Of a DNA stretch of 62,408 nucleotides, positions 1 to 11,515 are shown in pieces (position 1 is the stretch's first letter; every line of letters begins with the position of its first letter). The translations under genes were made by a program, and so were the position numbers. Under the pieces are notes generated by a model. The model ran no database searches and was not told where the DNA came from. It saw nothing but the letters and a program-made list of their open reading frames with translations. The DNA comes from Perkinsus olseni. Lineage: Eukaryota; Perkinsozoa; Perkinsida. Location of the stretch: positions 1 to 62,408 of the forward strand of contig JABANN010000144.1 of the NCBI GenBank assembly GCA_013115125.1, in the 5' to 3' direction.

Positions 1-77
1 AGCCTCGGCCTCTGCGAAGAAGTACGGAGTTTAGTAATGTTGTTTGGAAGTGATTTCCTTCATACAGGACGCCGAGG

Positions 78-413
78 ATGTCCCCGGTGGGAGCACGGAC
101 ACTGTCGATAGAGATGGAGCCCATACCAGAACACCCCGACCTCGAGGCGCTGGAAGCTGGGAAACTGGGCAGTGAGAACATAGTGACGATCTCCGTTTCG
201 ACCACTGATTTTATTCGCAGGTTCCGAAAGTTCGACCAAGGAGAGCACCACCGCGGCGGGGCCTCAGCTGTATGGGAGATCTCGGTCGAGTGGGGAGGCG
301 CCTGCTTTGTAGCCCGCACGCTGTTATCCTTCTCAGCTCGGTTTAGCAGCGACTTCACCGATATAGACGACACTTTTGTGGTCGAGGACTCGGCCTCTGA
401 GGTCCTGGTGTGA
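78..413 (+). CDS. Small hypothetical protein
   Basis: An ATG at 78 opens a 111-codon frame ending at 413. A plausible 50-nt GT-AG intron (donor after 171, acceptor just before the GTTCCG near 222) would instead give a Ser/Thr-rich tail ending earlier. The N-terminal part is acidic and disordered-looking, with no domain I recognise. It may belong with the leucine-rich-repeat coding further downstream, but 414-2100 contains no convincing linking exon. Treat as a tentative gene or first exon. Confidence 0.3.
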   Translation: MSPVGARTLSIEMEPIPEHPDLEALEAGKLGSENIVTISVSTTDFIRRFRKFDQGEHHRGGASAVWEISVEWGGACFVARTLLSFSARFSSDFTDIDDTFVVEDSASEVLV

Positions 414-2103
414 CCCTCTCATGATGTTCCTGTTTGCTGAAGTTGTACTAAAGTTTGCTTTTCTTGCCACTCGCTACACCCCAGGCTTTACAGTCAATAC
501 CATTCCTTCCGTAACATTCGAGTGTACAATTACTACTTGCCGCGACAGCTTATTCAGAGACGGTAGTAATGGTGTTCAGTTCCGATGCTTTCCCTCACAC
601 GAACGTATCTATGCTGGCAACCGAAGGAAGCGTTGCTAGCTGCAGGTTGCTGAATGCATGACGGATCGGAGGTCTCGGGCGCCCACCTCAAGCTTCCATG
701 GTTTTCGAGGATCTTCTCGCGAGCTAGCCCCGGCCCGGAATGCAGCCTGGCCCTCCTTGATGCCTTCACTGCTGAGTACACACACCTGTTGTGGTGGCAT
801 CGACCCCCTCCCTGTTAGACGGGACACTCTGGGGCGGAGGGACAGCCGACCACGAGAGCGACTGGTCACTCTGTTGAATACGTTAGGCGAGCATCTGGCT
901 ACGTCGCTGGACGAGTGAGCTAACCCTTTTGAACGCCCTTATCGAGGCATGGGGCTAGCATCGAGGTACGGGAAGATCAAGGCAGCCGCGTCCACGGAGA
1001 AGGGTGAGGTCAGTGGGCAAGGGCAGGAAGGGATGTCGAGACCACCACAAGTAGCTAGGCTGTTGATCGCTTCCGTCATGGAAGGCCCCCTTCGTAGTTG
1101 CGGGAGTTCGGAAAGGTGAAGAAGACCCTTTTGGGTCGCCTCATGGCAGCTACGAACTCTGAGCAGGTGGACGACCCCTAGGGGTCGACTGACTGGGTGT
1201 TCGGTAGGCCCGCTCTGCGTTGATGGAGGTTGAGAGATCGCTGAGCCGATGGGAGGCCGTCACGGACCTTGACGATTTGTGGACCAAGTTATTGATTGCC
1301 AAGCTTGCCTCCTTCGTTGCCTACATTACCGCATACTCGAGCCAGGAGAACGACGGTAGCTGGCGGACGGCTGAGAGAAACTCGCATCCGCCCCTGCAGA
1401 GGGCCATACTCCCTACTTCGACCCGCCTAAGTCCGCCTTCAACTCGATCAAGACAGACGAGAGATTGTCAACGTGCAAGGGCAGGGTTATCGAGGTATCC
1501 TGAGGGGCTCGGAGGAGGCACGGAGAACAACACCACTATCTAGGTTGCACGAAGATTCCTCGAAGACAACCCGTACCTGTCGGCGGTGGTGGACACGGAG
1601 CTTAGAGGATCTGGTGTCTTTCTAAGTGGCAGGTGTTCTGATTGTTTTATGGTCACCCCCCCCCTGGACGGGTCTTAGGCCCCTGGACGAAGCCCCGTGG
1701 GGGTCGACCGTCGGTGAGGATTGCGCGTTGATGCGGAGGTCTCTGCTGGCGGAGGTGTCCTTCTTCGCGTGGGTGCCTCCGATACACCTGCAACGCGTCA
1801 CTCGGCATCAATTCACGATCGGGATGGTAGGAAGTCAGGTTGAAAGTCGCGAACCTTCCTCCAGCTGTGGCCCAACGCCAGAAGCTGCGCGCTCGCCACA
1901 GGAGCCTCCACGAGTGCGCTTCCCGGGTCTGACACGACGCTACTCGATGAGTATGTTGGCTAGGTCGATTCTGTGGTGGGAGCTTCCGACGAAGTGTCTG
2001 GAAAAGAACAGAATTCACTCTGGAATAGATCGGACGCCCACCCAGAAGGGCGCGGTCTTCGCCCGCGAGTTCGTGTGAGTTAAGCGACGGAAGTACCGTT
2101 GTA
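414..2103. other. Region without a supportable gene
   Basis: Short open frames occur on both strands, including a 189-codon minus frame at 1653-2222 and a 150-codon plus frame at 1626-2078. None shows a domain, signal peptide or frame-consistent intron structure. The long frames overlap each other in antisense, as expected by chance in GC-rich DNA. Confidence 0.4.
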
Positions 2104-3118
2104 GCCCGGGATAGCAGATTTTTCGAAGTTGAGGTCGAGCAGCATGTGAAGCCTTTCCCGTGGCAGACAGACGCGGACTTTAACGCATTCTTGGATGAGG
2201 AGAAGGCCCGCTGTGCCTCCACTCGCCCTGAGGTTCACAGCACACCCCCACGGCTTGCTCATCGGAGAGCTCAGATTCTGGAGCCGGGACTGGGTTACCT
2301 GACCGCATCACACGTCCACACCAGCGGCGCTACGAGTCTGCGGATAACTGCCGACATCGTAAGCGTTGCTGCCGCTGTAGCGATGCTGCCAAGGACAGCG
2401 GCAGATGTCGATCCCGGGGCTGGTCGAGAAGACGGCTCAGCTGTGCCGAGATCTCGTGTGGCTCGACTTGTCGGGGTGCGGCATCGGAGACGGGCAGCTT
2501 GCAGGGATCTGTGACTCTATCCCCGCCGGGAAACTACAAGTTCGTTGGACGTCGGTAATCAGATGAATTGCCGATGGCGTCCATCAGGTGCTCGACTTGT
2601 CGAAGAACAACTTGGACGACCGTTGTTGCTCGCTGTTGTGTTCCCTCACACACGCCCTCCTCGGCAGCCTTCGAGTTATGGACCTGTCCGATAACCCTGG
2701 GCTAACAGGCATCACTGCAGCCTCGCTGGCCAAGTGCATCGAGGGAGCAAGAGGTCCCGAGGGAGACGTTACAAATGACGTCGTTGAAGTGGCTTGTTCG
2801 AACGGGAGCGGACCAGCGGAGCCACGGCAGCTGGAGTTCATTGACTTCACTGGCTGTAGTGTGGACGAAGAGAACATCCAGGAAGAGCTTGACCAGGTGA
2901 CTGAAGCGACAACGATCTCATCGACGCTTCAGCGCTCGATGTTGAGGCCTTGGGAAGCTCCGGGAAGAAGCTGCCTGCTTATCGTCGACAGCAGAACGAC
3001 GTACAAGCACCGAGATATTCTTCCAGGGTTAAGGATGGCTTCAAGTCTGCCGATGGCATCACTTTCTTGTAGATTCCCGTTGAAGCCATCAAACGTCATA
3101 TACAGGAAGTTTTCCTGA
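2104..3118 (+). CDS. Leucine-rich-repeat protein, partial model
   Basis: Coding begins with an acidic stretch (DADFNAFLDEEKARC near 2165-2215). It continues into ribonuclease-inhibitor-like leucine-rich repeats: LVWLDLSGCGIGD near 2455-2495, then LDLSKNNLDD near 2590-2620 and LRVMDLSDNPGLTG near 2670-2710. A 35-nt intron ending in CAG at 2589 joins the second and third blocks in frame. The next repeat-like segment reads LEFIDFTGCSVDEENIQ. The 5' exons and the true stop are uncertain; the frame is open to 3118. LRR proteins of this type are protein-protein interaction scaffolds, and no partner is evident. A second LRR gene lies at the other end of the window. Confidence 0.5.
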
Positions 3119-4090
3119 AATTGCCTGAAATTCGGTAGACTGGAGGGCTGCTGGTTAACACGACCTCTTCTCAGTCCTCTGCATCATCGGACAAAACAAG
3201 GAAGCGTTTGCTATTACTGCGGGGTACCGCCGAGCGGCATCCAATGCTCAACATGCGTGACAAGTGCACGTGAAATGGTGAGAAGACGAAGATATGTTGC
3301 GTTGTAATCGGTTGTGGTTGTTCCAACCCGTCGGAGTGGTACCCCGGTGGCGGAAGCTCTTCGACGGAGTAGAACGTGGCTGAGCCGGTACGATGTTTCC
3401 AGTGTTGCACCACTTGGCCAAGATATTTGTGTCCTCGTCAACCCATTCGAGCCAATTAATGGAATTGCAATCGGTCTCGAACCCAAGCCTGATTGAGCGA
3501 AGAAAGATTCGGAACCAAAGGGCCCACTTTGATGCGGGTAACACGAGCGTTCGAGGTGCTCGGGCTGCGAAGTTCTAGCCTCATCAAAACCTTTTTTGCG
3601 AAGGCCAAAGATCGATTGCCCTACCCTCTGCCCGACCGCTACTTTCTGTCCTCAATAAACTTGCATAAACTCATCCCTCTTGAAACAAGATACATCAGTG
3701 CTAGTCTGGCTCAGCCGGTTTATGGCGTCGGTCTTGAAACTCACACACACTGATCGAGCTGTGCCGAGCGACACGATCCATCGGCAATTCACACCGGTTA
3801 TTTTTCCAGTCGAAATCGTGCGCTGTGTGGACGATGCTCGGATGTTTTATGGGCAGCCGGTAGGACAAGTGGACAAGCCGTGTCAACGGAAGCTTGCGGA
3901 CGTTAGTAACGTGTTCTTGGGCAAGGCACAGAGTATGAACCAACGCGACACCAGTGAGAAGGGAGGAATGAACACAGATGAGATATGAAAAGCAATCGGA
4001 ATTATGATGACTCGTGCTGCTGCTGCTGCTGCTCCAAGTAGCGGCGGAAAACCACCATGCTATCCGGAACAACATCTGAAGCATCCATCG
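3119..4090. other. Intergenic, with a short CTG-type microsatellite
   Basis: No convincing gene was seen. Several overlapping frames on both strands of 60-130 codons are mutually antisense. A gct-repeat microsatellite sits at about 4017-4033. Confidence 0.4.
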
Positions 4091-4790
4091 CTAGGATCTG
4101 AGCAGACATCGTGTGATTCGGAAGAACAAGCCAGGATACGGCACCTCCTCCTTGGTCATCAACTTGCACTGTTTCACTTCGCAGTCTTGAAGTTTGAGCG
4201 ATTCCACTGGTAAATCAGTCTCACAGAGGAAAACATGTCCGAAGACTCGAAGCGGGGCTGAAAATGTTCAACTCATTCAGGTGTCGATACAGGATTTACC
4301 TTCATGGGAGATCTGATCGAAAAGCTTCTTGAAGCCTCCCTCGGCGATATCAATGCCCATCTCTTCCTTGAGTTCCCGATGAGCATTCTCCTCTGGGGTC
4401 TCTCCAACCCCCATGGTCCCGCCGGGTACAGGATCCTGACAGTGGCAGTAGCGTGCCCGAGCGAAGACCAGATTTCCGATAACTACCCATCTCCCGGGCA
4501 TGTAATCCTTAATATCGGTCCGCTGTTGCACATAATACTTGCCGGTGGGTTTGTTACGGATAATCAGGTAGGTACACCTGAGTGTTCCAGGACATCCGCG
4601 AGGGTAGAGGTTAGTCGGCCGCGACTCACGCATGGTAAAGCATCCTTCTCCTCATCTCACATCGCACCACAGCACCGATGCAATGCCCTTCGGGGGAGTA
4701 CACAGGAACAACTTCATCTGAAGGAGCATACTCAATCGGTCGATCTCGGGGGCGCCATTGGTCGAGTGAAGTTTGCAGACTAATTATTGA
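4091..4790 (-). CDS. NUDIX hydrolase, YfcD/isopentenyl-diphosphate-isomerase-like
   Basis: Four minus-strand exons read in frame: 4630-~4790, 4487-4577, 4300-4435 and 4091-4257. The third exon carries a perfect Nudix box (G-x5-E-x7-REL-x-EE-x-G-I) just after DPVPGG, which binds the metal needed to hydrolyse nucleoside-diphosphate-X bonds. The flanking text, with YYVQQRTDIKDYMPGRW before it and RVFGHVFLCETDLP after it, matches the YfcD-type branch related to IPP isomerase rather than MutT. The intron at 4436-4486 is 51 nt, in frame and without a stop, so retention would insert 17 residues immediately before the catalytic box. The N-terminus is unresolved because no clean ATG was found upstream of 4790. 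Substrate cannot be predicted. Confidence 0.8.
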
Positions 4791-5494
4791 AATGGATCCG
4801 GAAAAGCTTCAACTGAGGCGAGGCCGTGCGAGAGGAGAACCTGCCTGCGTTCAAGGCGTTGTTGTTCTTCGTGAATGATTTGCCCAATTCCCTGTGCAAG
4901 TAGATCCACCAGGCGATGATGTCCGCCTTCGGAGTTGGTACTGGTAGCACCTGTTCAGACATTTCAAAAGAACCACGAGCTTTGGGAGTGCTCATCATGC
5001 TGCCACTTCGCCTTATGACACTACCGACCTGACCACCTAGTACCTTAGTGCCCGGACATACCTCCTCTGACTGACGACAGAGTGGGCATTTAGTATCATC
5101 ACCAAAACGGAGCGTCTGAGAGACCACACCACCTCCATAGCGAGAGTGCTGGAGAGATCTCACATGCGTTATGTCCCGATCGCCCGTGCTCCTCTGGACT
5201 TGACTTTGGAACACAAGGGCCACTCGACTGACCAGCCAGTTCTGGTCACCGAGCTCCTTCTGGAGTTCGAAATCCTTTTGCTCCTTCGCCTGAATGACGG
5301 TGCTAGTCCGTTGAAGACCTATTGAAGCCAGCCTCTATTACCTGCAACTCCTCGAGCCATTTGTCACCGGTGCCAGTGAGATCAATAGCCCCGAGGCTGA
5401 CAAGCTGGTCTAGTACAGGACGAACAGCGGCCTTGCCTGTGCAACTGCAGGCATGTACATTCACTACGTGGATACGACAGAATGTTACTGGCAT
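4780..5494 (-). CDS. Hypothetical CxxC protein
   Basis: Three exons (5342-5494, 5062-5289, 4780-5028) join in frame through introns of 52 and 33 nt, giving about 209 residues from the ATG at 5494. The middle contains a charged helical segment (AKEQKDFELQKELGDQ) followed by a CPLC zinc- or redox-type motif. The C-terminal part has a W-x-x-LHRELGKSF stretch faintly reminiscent of Erv/ALR oxidases, but the spacing is not convincing and I do not assign a family. Its 3' end meets the probable 5' end of the NUDIX gene. A fused transcript cannot be excluded. Confidence 0.5.
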
Positions 5495-6169
5495 GGGATC
5501 CGCACTTTAAAGAAAACTAAGATACACAACACTGGACCGTAGCCGCCTAACTACCGGTCTAATCATCGTCAAAGTCGGCGCCCTAGTGAGCCTGCCTCAA
5601 CCCCCAGCCACCCGGCGTGACAGCCACAACCCTTTCGCGGAGCTATATGATGAAGCCGTAAGGGAACGATTGGCGAGTCAATCCCTCGCGGGAGGTGATC
5701 GACGGCTCCGCTAGCCAGTTAGTGAGGAACCGCAGGAGAGTAGCCGTTGACCACAGAACGCGACACGGTTTGATAAGAGAATACGGCTTGCGCAACAGAT
5801 AGTAATGTATGAGATATTCCTGAACGACCGCTGCGCCGGAGATGATGTTGAATAGGGTATAATGATGTCCTATGGGACGACACGCTGACTAAGATAAGTC
5901 TATGCCTCCCTGATGCTCTAGTGGCCCTTAAATAGCTGCAGGGGCACGGCAGATGAGCCGATCGACTGGCTTGTAGGTTGGGCAACTTCGAGTCACGGGA
6001 GAGGTTGGCAGCGGTCGCGAGGCTCGTAATAATGCGGGCATCGCAACAATGATATAGCTTATGGTGGTATGCCGTGCCACTGGGAGAACGAAGCCGAGGT
6101 TGACTTCGCACAGACTTCGTAAAAATCCCTCGGTGGGGCGACGCAGTGTGAGCATAAAGCCTGATGGAG
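5495..6169. other. Intergenic, downstream of elongase 1
   Basis: No domain-bearing frame was seen. A 159-codon minus frame (5719-6198) runs antisense through the last elongase exon and is rejected as chance. Confidence 0.4.
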
Positions 6170-7304
6170 CTACTCCTTCTTGGCTTTTCTCTTGCCACCC
6201 TTCACATAGCGACCAACGAAGAACTGCGCGAAAAGAACCAGGTAGGCCGTGTACCTGCAAAATGGAAGATGAGCAGACACTGGTGTAGACGGAAGGTGTC
6301 AGTACATGAGGAATGCTGCTAGCAGATCTTCAGTGGCCCCATCACAACGAGGAACTGTCCTCAAGGAATAGTAATGGACGGCCACAACAAACATGCCTGA
6401 GAAAAACAATCAATCTCCCGACAGACTCATTCACGATGGCATCGCGAGAGCAGAGAAGTGACGCGGAGCTCTGACGACTCGGTTCCTAAGCACTTACCGA
6501 TCAACATTTGAGTGATCTGTAGGATGGTGACTGTGAGACCCCACTTGGGCTTATGGCCAACTGAAGATAGGAAGTAGTAGAAGTACATAATAGAGTGGAC
6601 CATGTAGTTCATAGTGGCAAAGAAGATACCGGTAGGCTGTTCGTAAGCCCCGGCATGCCAACAGTAGAGCAACACAGTAGCATGATGGAACCAATGGAGG
6701 AAGTTAACGTTCCTCTTCCTCAACACCAAGAACGCTGTGTCGATGAGCTCGAAGTATTTGCTAAAAATGAATAGGCCGACCCAAGCCCCAGTAGGGCCGG
6801 GAGCGTAGGAGCCACCGACGTTACGGCAGATGAAGTAGAGTGGGCCGTTTATGAGGGTTCCATTGATGAGATGGGGCAATGTACGAATCATGCCGATGAA
6901 GGAGAAGATAGCGAGGAAGAGGTTCCATAGGGCTAGGGGCTTCTTCAAGTTGAAGGCCGGGCGGTTCTTCATGATACGCTGACCAACCGGTATGGCGATG
7001 AGGTAGCAGGCAACCACGACATACGAAAGCCACCAGTAGTGGCGCATCACCACCAACTGAAAGAATGACTCGTTGTACTCGAGGCCCCACCTCACGACCC
7101 ACTCACCATCCTTGCCAGTAGTGTTTCTGTATTCTCCCAGGCAGCTGGCCCGATGTAGGGCAGGGCCCACTTGGGCAGGTCATCGGTATAGACAGGGTCG
7201 ACGAAGCCGTACTCAGTGCGGTTGTTAATTTCGGTGCGCAACCAGATTTGGTCCCAAACCTCAGGGGTGCGGTTCATGACATTATCAAGGGGCAGTTCGA
7301 TCAT
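6170..7304 (-). CDS. ELO-family very-long-chain fatty acid elongase 1
   Basis: Four exons: 7107-7304, 6498-7056, 6306-6396 and 6170-6254, 310 residues. ELO proteins are multi-pass ER enzymes that condense malonyl-CoA with acyl-CoA, the first step of each elongation cycle. The HxxHH histidine box is present as LHWFHH, preceded by LRKRNVNF and followed by TMNYMVHSIMYFYYF. This is the pattern of the saturated/monounsaturated ELOVL3/6 branch rather than the Q-box of PUFA elongases. The ATG at 7304 is chosen because the frame upstream lacks another. The end KAKKE fits a KxKxx ER-retrieval signal. A near-identical paralogue lies immediately upstream (8025-9151) with the same intron positions and phases. 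Confidence 0.93.
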
Positions 7305-8024
7305 GATCGAAGAGTTCACGAGAGTGAAGGGGCACGCTAAAACAACAACTAGTTACAGCGGAGCGAAGCACCACTCCCTCAGAGACCGCTGATCTTATCG
7401 CACTAAAAACTCAAGACCATATGCATGGGACTGGTAATGCCTCAGCAGCGCTGACGGCAGCGGTAGACGACGAGACTGAACCATTGTATGATATACGAGT
7501 TGTATTAGTTGTTTTTCTTGTAGTTGTTGCAGGAATCAATGATATTATTACGGCGGATCAATCGCGTAGTGGTTGTACTTACACAACGTTCTAGCAGCAG
7601 TAGCAGTAATAGGAGGTAACAACGACGACGACAGTATGCCGATCCACTTCACGCCTCGACTCGTCAGCGGCAGCAAATACACGGTCTGTAGTAACAACAA
7701 TAGGGTCGGCAACAATGTGATGCGTCCAGGAGCAGTTGCAAAGCACGGTAGAACGACACTTCCACCAAGACTGCTACTACCACTACAGCTCCTGGGCAAC
7801 ACCTACTACCAACAACTCTTCTACAGGCCATGATTCGCGCACCGACTGACAACCGAGCACGAACCAGCACCACCATCGTTGTCAGCTACTACTGCGATGA
7901 TGGCTGCGAATAAAACGGTATTATTGTTATTATTCTCAGAGATGAAAAAACAACAAGTATTTCTAGCATGTTAGGAATTCTGTTCAACGCAGGAGGCGGC
8001 GGCGGAGGCGGCAATTGCATGAAA
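7305..8024. other. Intergenic between the elongases
   Basis: About 720 nt containing short trinucleotide-rich stretches (CAG/CTG types near 7580-7700 and a GGC run near 7995-8012). Open frames here are low-complexity artefacts. It should hold the promoter of elongase 1 and the 3' end of elongase 2, but no motif is recognisable. Confidence 0.5.
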
Positions 8025-9151
8025 TTAGTTGGACTTCTTGGAAGCGCTGACGGCGGCCTTCTTGGCAGCCTTCTTAGGGGCCACGTAGCGACCAACGAAG
8101 AACTGTACGAAGAGCAGCATGTAGGCGGTGTACCTGCGATAAGAAGATAAACGTGAGAAAATCGAAAATGCCTGTGATTAGTAGTCAAAGGCTCACATAA
8201 GGAATGCAGCGACCAGATCCTCGTAGGCACCGTCACAGTTGGTGACGTGGGAAATCGAGTAGTAATGCACAGCCACTATGAACATACCTGCGAGGGTAAA
8301 ATATAGTGTGACAAGAGGAAGTCGAGCAGCACTTACCGGCGAACATTTGAGTGATCTGTAGGATGGTGACAGTGAGACCCCACTTGGCCTTATGGCCAAC
8401 TGAAGATAGGAAGTAGTAGAAGTACATAATAGAGTGGACCATGTAGTTCATAGTGGCAAAGAAAATACCGGTAGGCTGTTCGTAAGCCCCGGCATGCCAA
8501 CAGTAGAGCAACACAGTAGCATGATGGAACCAATGGAGGAAGTTAACGTTCCTCTTCCTCAACACCAAGAACGCTGTGTCGATGAGCTCGAAGTATTTGC
8601 TGTACATAAACAAGCTTATCCACAGGCCAGCGGGTCCGGTACCGTAAGAGGCACTGGCGTTACGGCAGACAAAGTAGAGAGGACCATTGTACCAGATGCC
8701 GCCCAGGAGCAACGGAACAGTTCTGGTGACACCAATAAAGGAGAAGATAGCGAGGAAGAGGTTCCATAGGGCTAGGGGCTTCTTCAAGTTGAAGGCCGGG
8801 CGGTTCTTCATGATACGCTGACCAACCGGTATGGCGATGAGGTAGCAGGCAACCACGACCCAAGAAACCCACCAGTACTCACGCATGATCTGGGTCTGAA
8901 ATGAGAGAGAATTGCGAGAGAGACGGATCCGCTGACCATCTCGCTACTACCGTAAACTTAGTGTACTCAGGCGACCAGTTGTCCCAATCGGTCGGGTAGA
9001 GGATCTTAGTCAACCAGGCTGGGGTGACGTCTTGATAGGTGAGATCCTTGAAGCCGTAGATGGAAGAGTCGGATATCAATGGTTTGATCCAGATGTCGTT
9101 CCAGTGGTTGGTACGATACTCCTGCATCAGATTGTCGGCTGGGAAGTTCAT
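8025..9151 (-). CDS. ELO-family very-long-chain fatty acid elongase 2
   Basis: Four exons: 8951-9151, 8337-8895, 8197-8287 and 8025-8133, 319 residues. Intron phases, and the sizes of exon 2 (559 nt) and exon 3 (91 nt), match elongase 1. The LHWFHH histidine box and surrounding helices are identical to the paralogue. The N-terminal exon and the central loop (WYNGPLYFVCRNASASYG) differ, so substrate chain length may differ. The protein ends in a lysine/alanine tail with KKSN, a classical KKxx ER-retrieval motif, unlike the KxKxx form of copy 1. The ATG at 9151 is the first in frame; the reading frame upstream begins only with a TTG codon. Confidence 0.93.
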
Positions 9152-9697
9152 TGTAGACAAACGCAGCAGAAGCGGTAGAGTGGAAGGGAGGAAACTAACA
9201 AATTAGCTTCATCACGTTGTAACAATGATACCATAACTTCCGAGATTCCCACTACAAGTTCGCGCTACTATTGTACGACAATCAGGAACATTCAAACGGC
9301 GGCCCTTGTCCAGAGAGAATGCACCGAGCCCAGTAGTGATGGGCGAGATGATTACGCGAGACGCGACACTGGCGGGGAAAACCGACAGGCGAGTAGAAGC
9401 CGGAACATGTTGGAGCTACGATTACGATAGAGGCTCACGCTCACAGCGAACAGCAGCGGTCATTCAGACTACGACTATTGGAGTGGCTCAGGGTACGACA
9501 CAGCGAAGACATCGCTCTGCTCAACGAGGAAGCAGACTCTTAGCGACGAGTTTCGTGGCGCGCGACAACTCAAGAGACGGGAAGTGACACTCAGGAGACT
9601 GTATAAAAGTATTCATAATGGTAGCCAACTTGAGGAGGTATCGGTGCGGGCAGTGTCATGATGATTGCATGACGTTTACCAACCTGAGCAACACAAG
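9152..9697. other. Intergenic
   Basis: Nothing supportable. One 93-codon plus frame (9306-9587) lacks any feature. Confidence 0.4.
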
Positions 9698-10640
9698 CTA
9701 GACGGCTCGACGCAGCTTAGAAAAGAGGCGACTCAACGTCGGCATAGCTCGCACCCGAAAGGTCCCGGGTTCGAATCCCAGCGACGACATTTTCAAAGAA
9801 GTCATATAGGAGACGCACCAGTCTAATCCTTCTTTGATACCATCTCCTCGAACTGCACTGGCTTGATATATCGCCCATTGACGAGATCTGACAAGACGCC
9901 ACAAATTCTCCCGACAGCTTGCCACGACCGATTCTCAGGTACCTAATTTGGGTGAGTCCCAGTCCCTCCGAGACTTCAACGCTGCTCATGGCATCCGGTA
10001 AATCCTGTTTGTTCGCGAAGACTAGTAAAGCAACACCCTGGAGCTCTTCCTCATCTAACAAGTTGTTTAACTCTCGCCGTGCATCTGGCAGTCGATCACG
10101 ATCTGAAAAAACACATGAGCAAGATAGAGTCTCCTGTCTCATCTACCCACCAGCCGAGTCCACAACGTAGACAATGCCATTGGTGTTCGGGTAGTAACAT
10201 CTCCAATAGGGCCGTATGCTGCTCTGACCACCTGCCAAGGGGACTGCTCCTCCTGCGGGAGTTGCTGCCATTTTACCCAAGTCCCAGACCTGCAGCTTCA
10301 CGTTCTTCACTTGTATCGTCTCCACGTTGAAGCCAATGGTGGGAATAGTTTGCACGATATCATCAACTTGCAACCGGTCTGAAGAAAATGCAAAGAAGCA
10401 TCCCCCGGCCCATCACCGTCGAGAAATCGGGCCTCCCAAAGCTGGCAATTGGGTCGCCAGAGGGTCGATCGAGGCACCCCTGGTTGAGACAATCTCAAGG
10501 ACGATAGACTGCGACAGCGCGACCAGAGAGGGCTTACACAGTATCGTTGTCTTCCCTGCATTATCGAGGCCTAGGATGAGTATCCGAACCTCCTTCGTGC
10601 CAAAAAGCCGACCAAAGAGTGAGGAGAAGAGGACACCCAT
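9698..10640 (-). CDS. ARL1: ARL1-type ADP-ribosylation-factor-like GTPase
   Basis: Five exons: 10538-10640, 10277-10378, 10151-10231, 9943-10102 and 9698-9887. ARL1 is a trans-Golgi small GTPase that recruits GRIP-domain tethers. The start at 10640 gives MG at the N-terminus, the myristoylation site of the family. The P-loop is [18 protein letters not shown] is the switch I region, WDLGGQ the switch II region after splicing, NKQD the guanine-specificity motif, and the SA motif appears as QASAVRG. Intron 2 (10232-10276) is 45 nt, in frame and stopless, and lies inside the DLGGQ motif. The body ends near SYMTSLK, as in other ARL1 proteins. The remaining about 29 codons are read antisense through a tRNA T-arm-like element, giving about 211 residues against the usual ~181. 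That tail may instead be removed as an intron. Confidence 0.93.
9719..9795 (+). repeat. tRNA T-arm-like element A
   Basis: The stretch contains GGTTCGAATCCC preceded by AGGTCCCG and followed by a 3' acceptor-like segment. This looks like the 3' half of a tRNA including the pol III B-box. No matching 5' acceptor strand is found upstream, so it is not a functional tRNA. It lies antisense to the last codons of ARL1. Confidence 0.6.
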
Positions 10641-11515
10641 ACCAGAAGCCTTGAGAAAAAACACTGAGAGAGCAACCGCCATCACATTCGACAAGCCCGA
10701 GCGCGCCAACGAGTGTTCATGTTCTATACATACCCTCAGTTGAATGCTAAGACAGGACGGCCGCTATTGTCGTGTCCAGAGACTCTCATGGACGGCAGCG
10801 GCCGCTGTGCACCAAGAAATCAACCCCGGCAGTGCCACGGTGACACTTCCGAAGGTCTCTCTGGTCACTAGCGAGTACTTGAAAAGGCCAACAAGGTGTA
10901 TCGCGAAACCAAACCCGAGCCCTGTCATGGAGCGGCAGCCATCCCGCCCTCACTGAGTAACGCAAGACCACCAAGTTATCGAAAGGTGCCACAGTAGGCT
11001 GAAGCTGCCGCAATGGACATACAAGGGAGAGGAGAGGACACAACCGATGGATCATCATATGCTGTTCACATACTCGCCCTAGCCGAACATTGAGACACGC
11101 GGGTACCGAGAAGAAGCTAGCCTTGATAGGCTGAACAATAACGCGAGTAACAGAGCATTCGCTGACGCCAACGGGAGCATGCTGCTCGATTCACGGTAGA
11201 GTGGCGTCGTTGAGAAGGTAGGAACAAGGGTACTACTACTATTTATACTGCATATTGGTCACAATAAGGACCGACACAAAAAGCTGCGATAATGGGGTTG
11301 TAGCTCAGCAATAGCCGCAAGGGCGACGACATAATATTCAGAAACGGAGAAGGTACACATAGGAACAGCTCGGACCGCAAAAATAATTATCATACCGCAC
11401 TATGAACAACAAAGAAGGCCATCAGAGGCACTAGAACCTCCAAAAGCAGGGAAGGCCCGGGCTGGCCCTATATACCTCGCTGCACGCCAGGGCAACTATA
11501 CGAAACGCGCTGACG
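10641..11515. other. Intergenic, downstream of the surface-protein gene
   Basis: No convincing gene on either strand. This should include the ARL1 promoter; no motif recognised. Confidence 0.4.

Noticed and set aside
1653-2222. 189-codon minus-strand ORF
   Set aside because: Antisense to LRR-gene coding at its upper end, basic and featureless.
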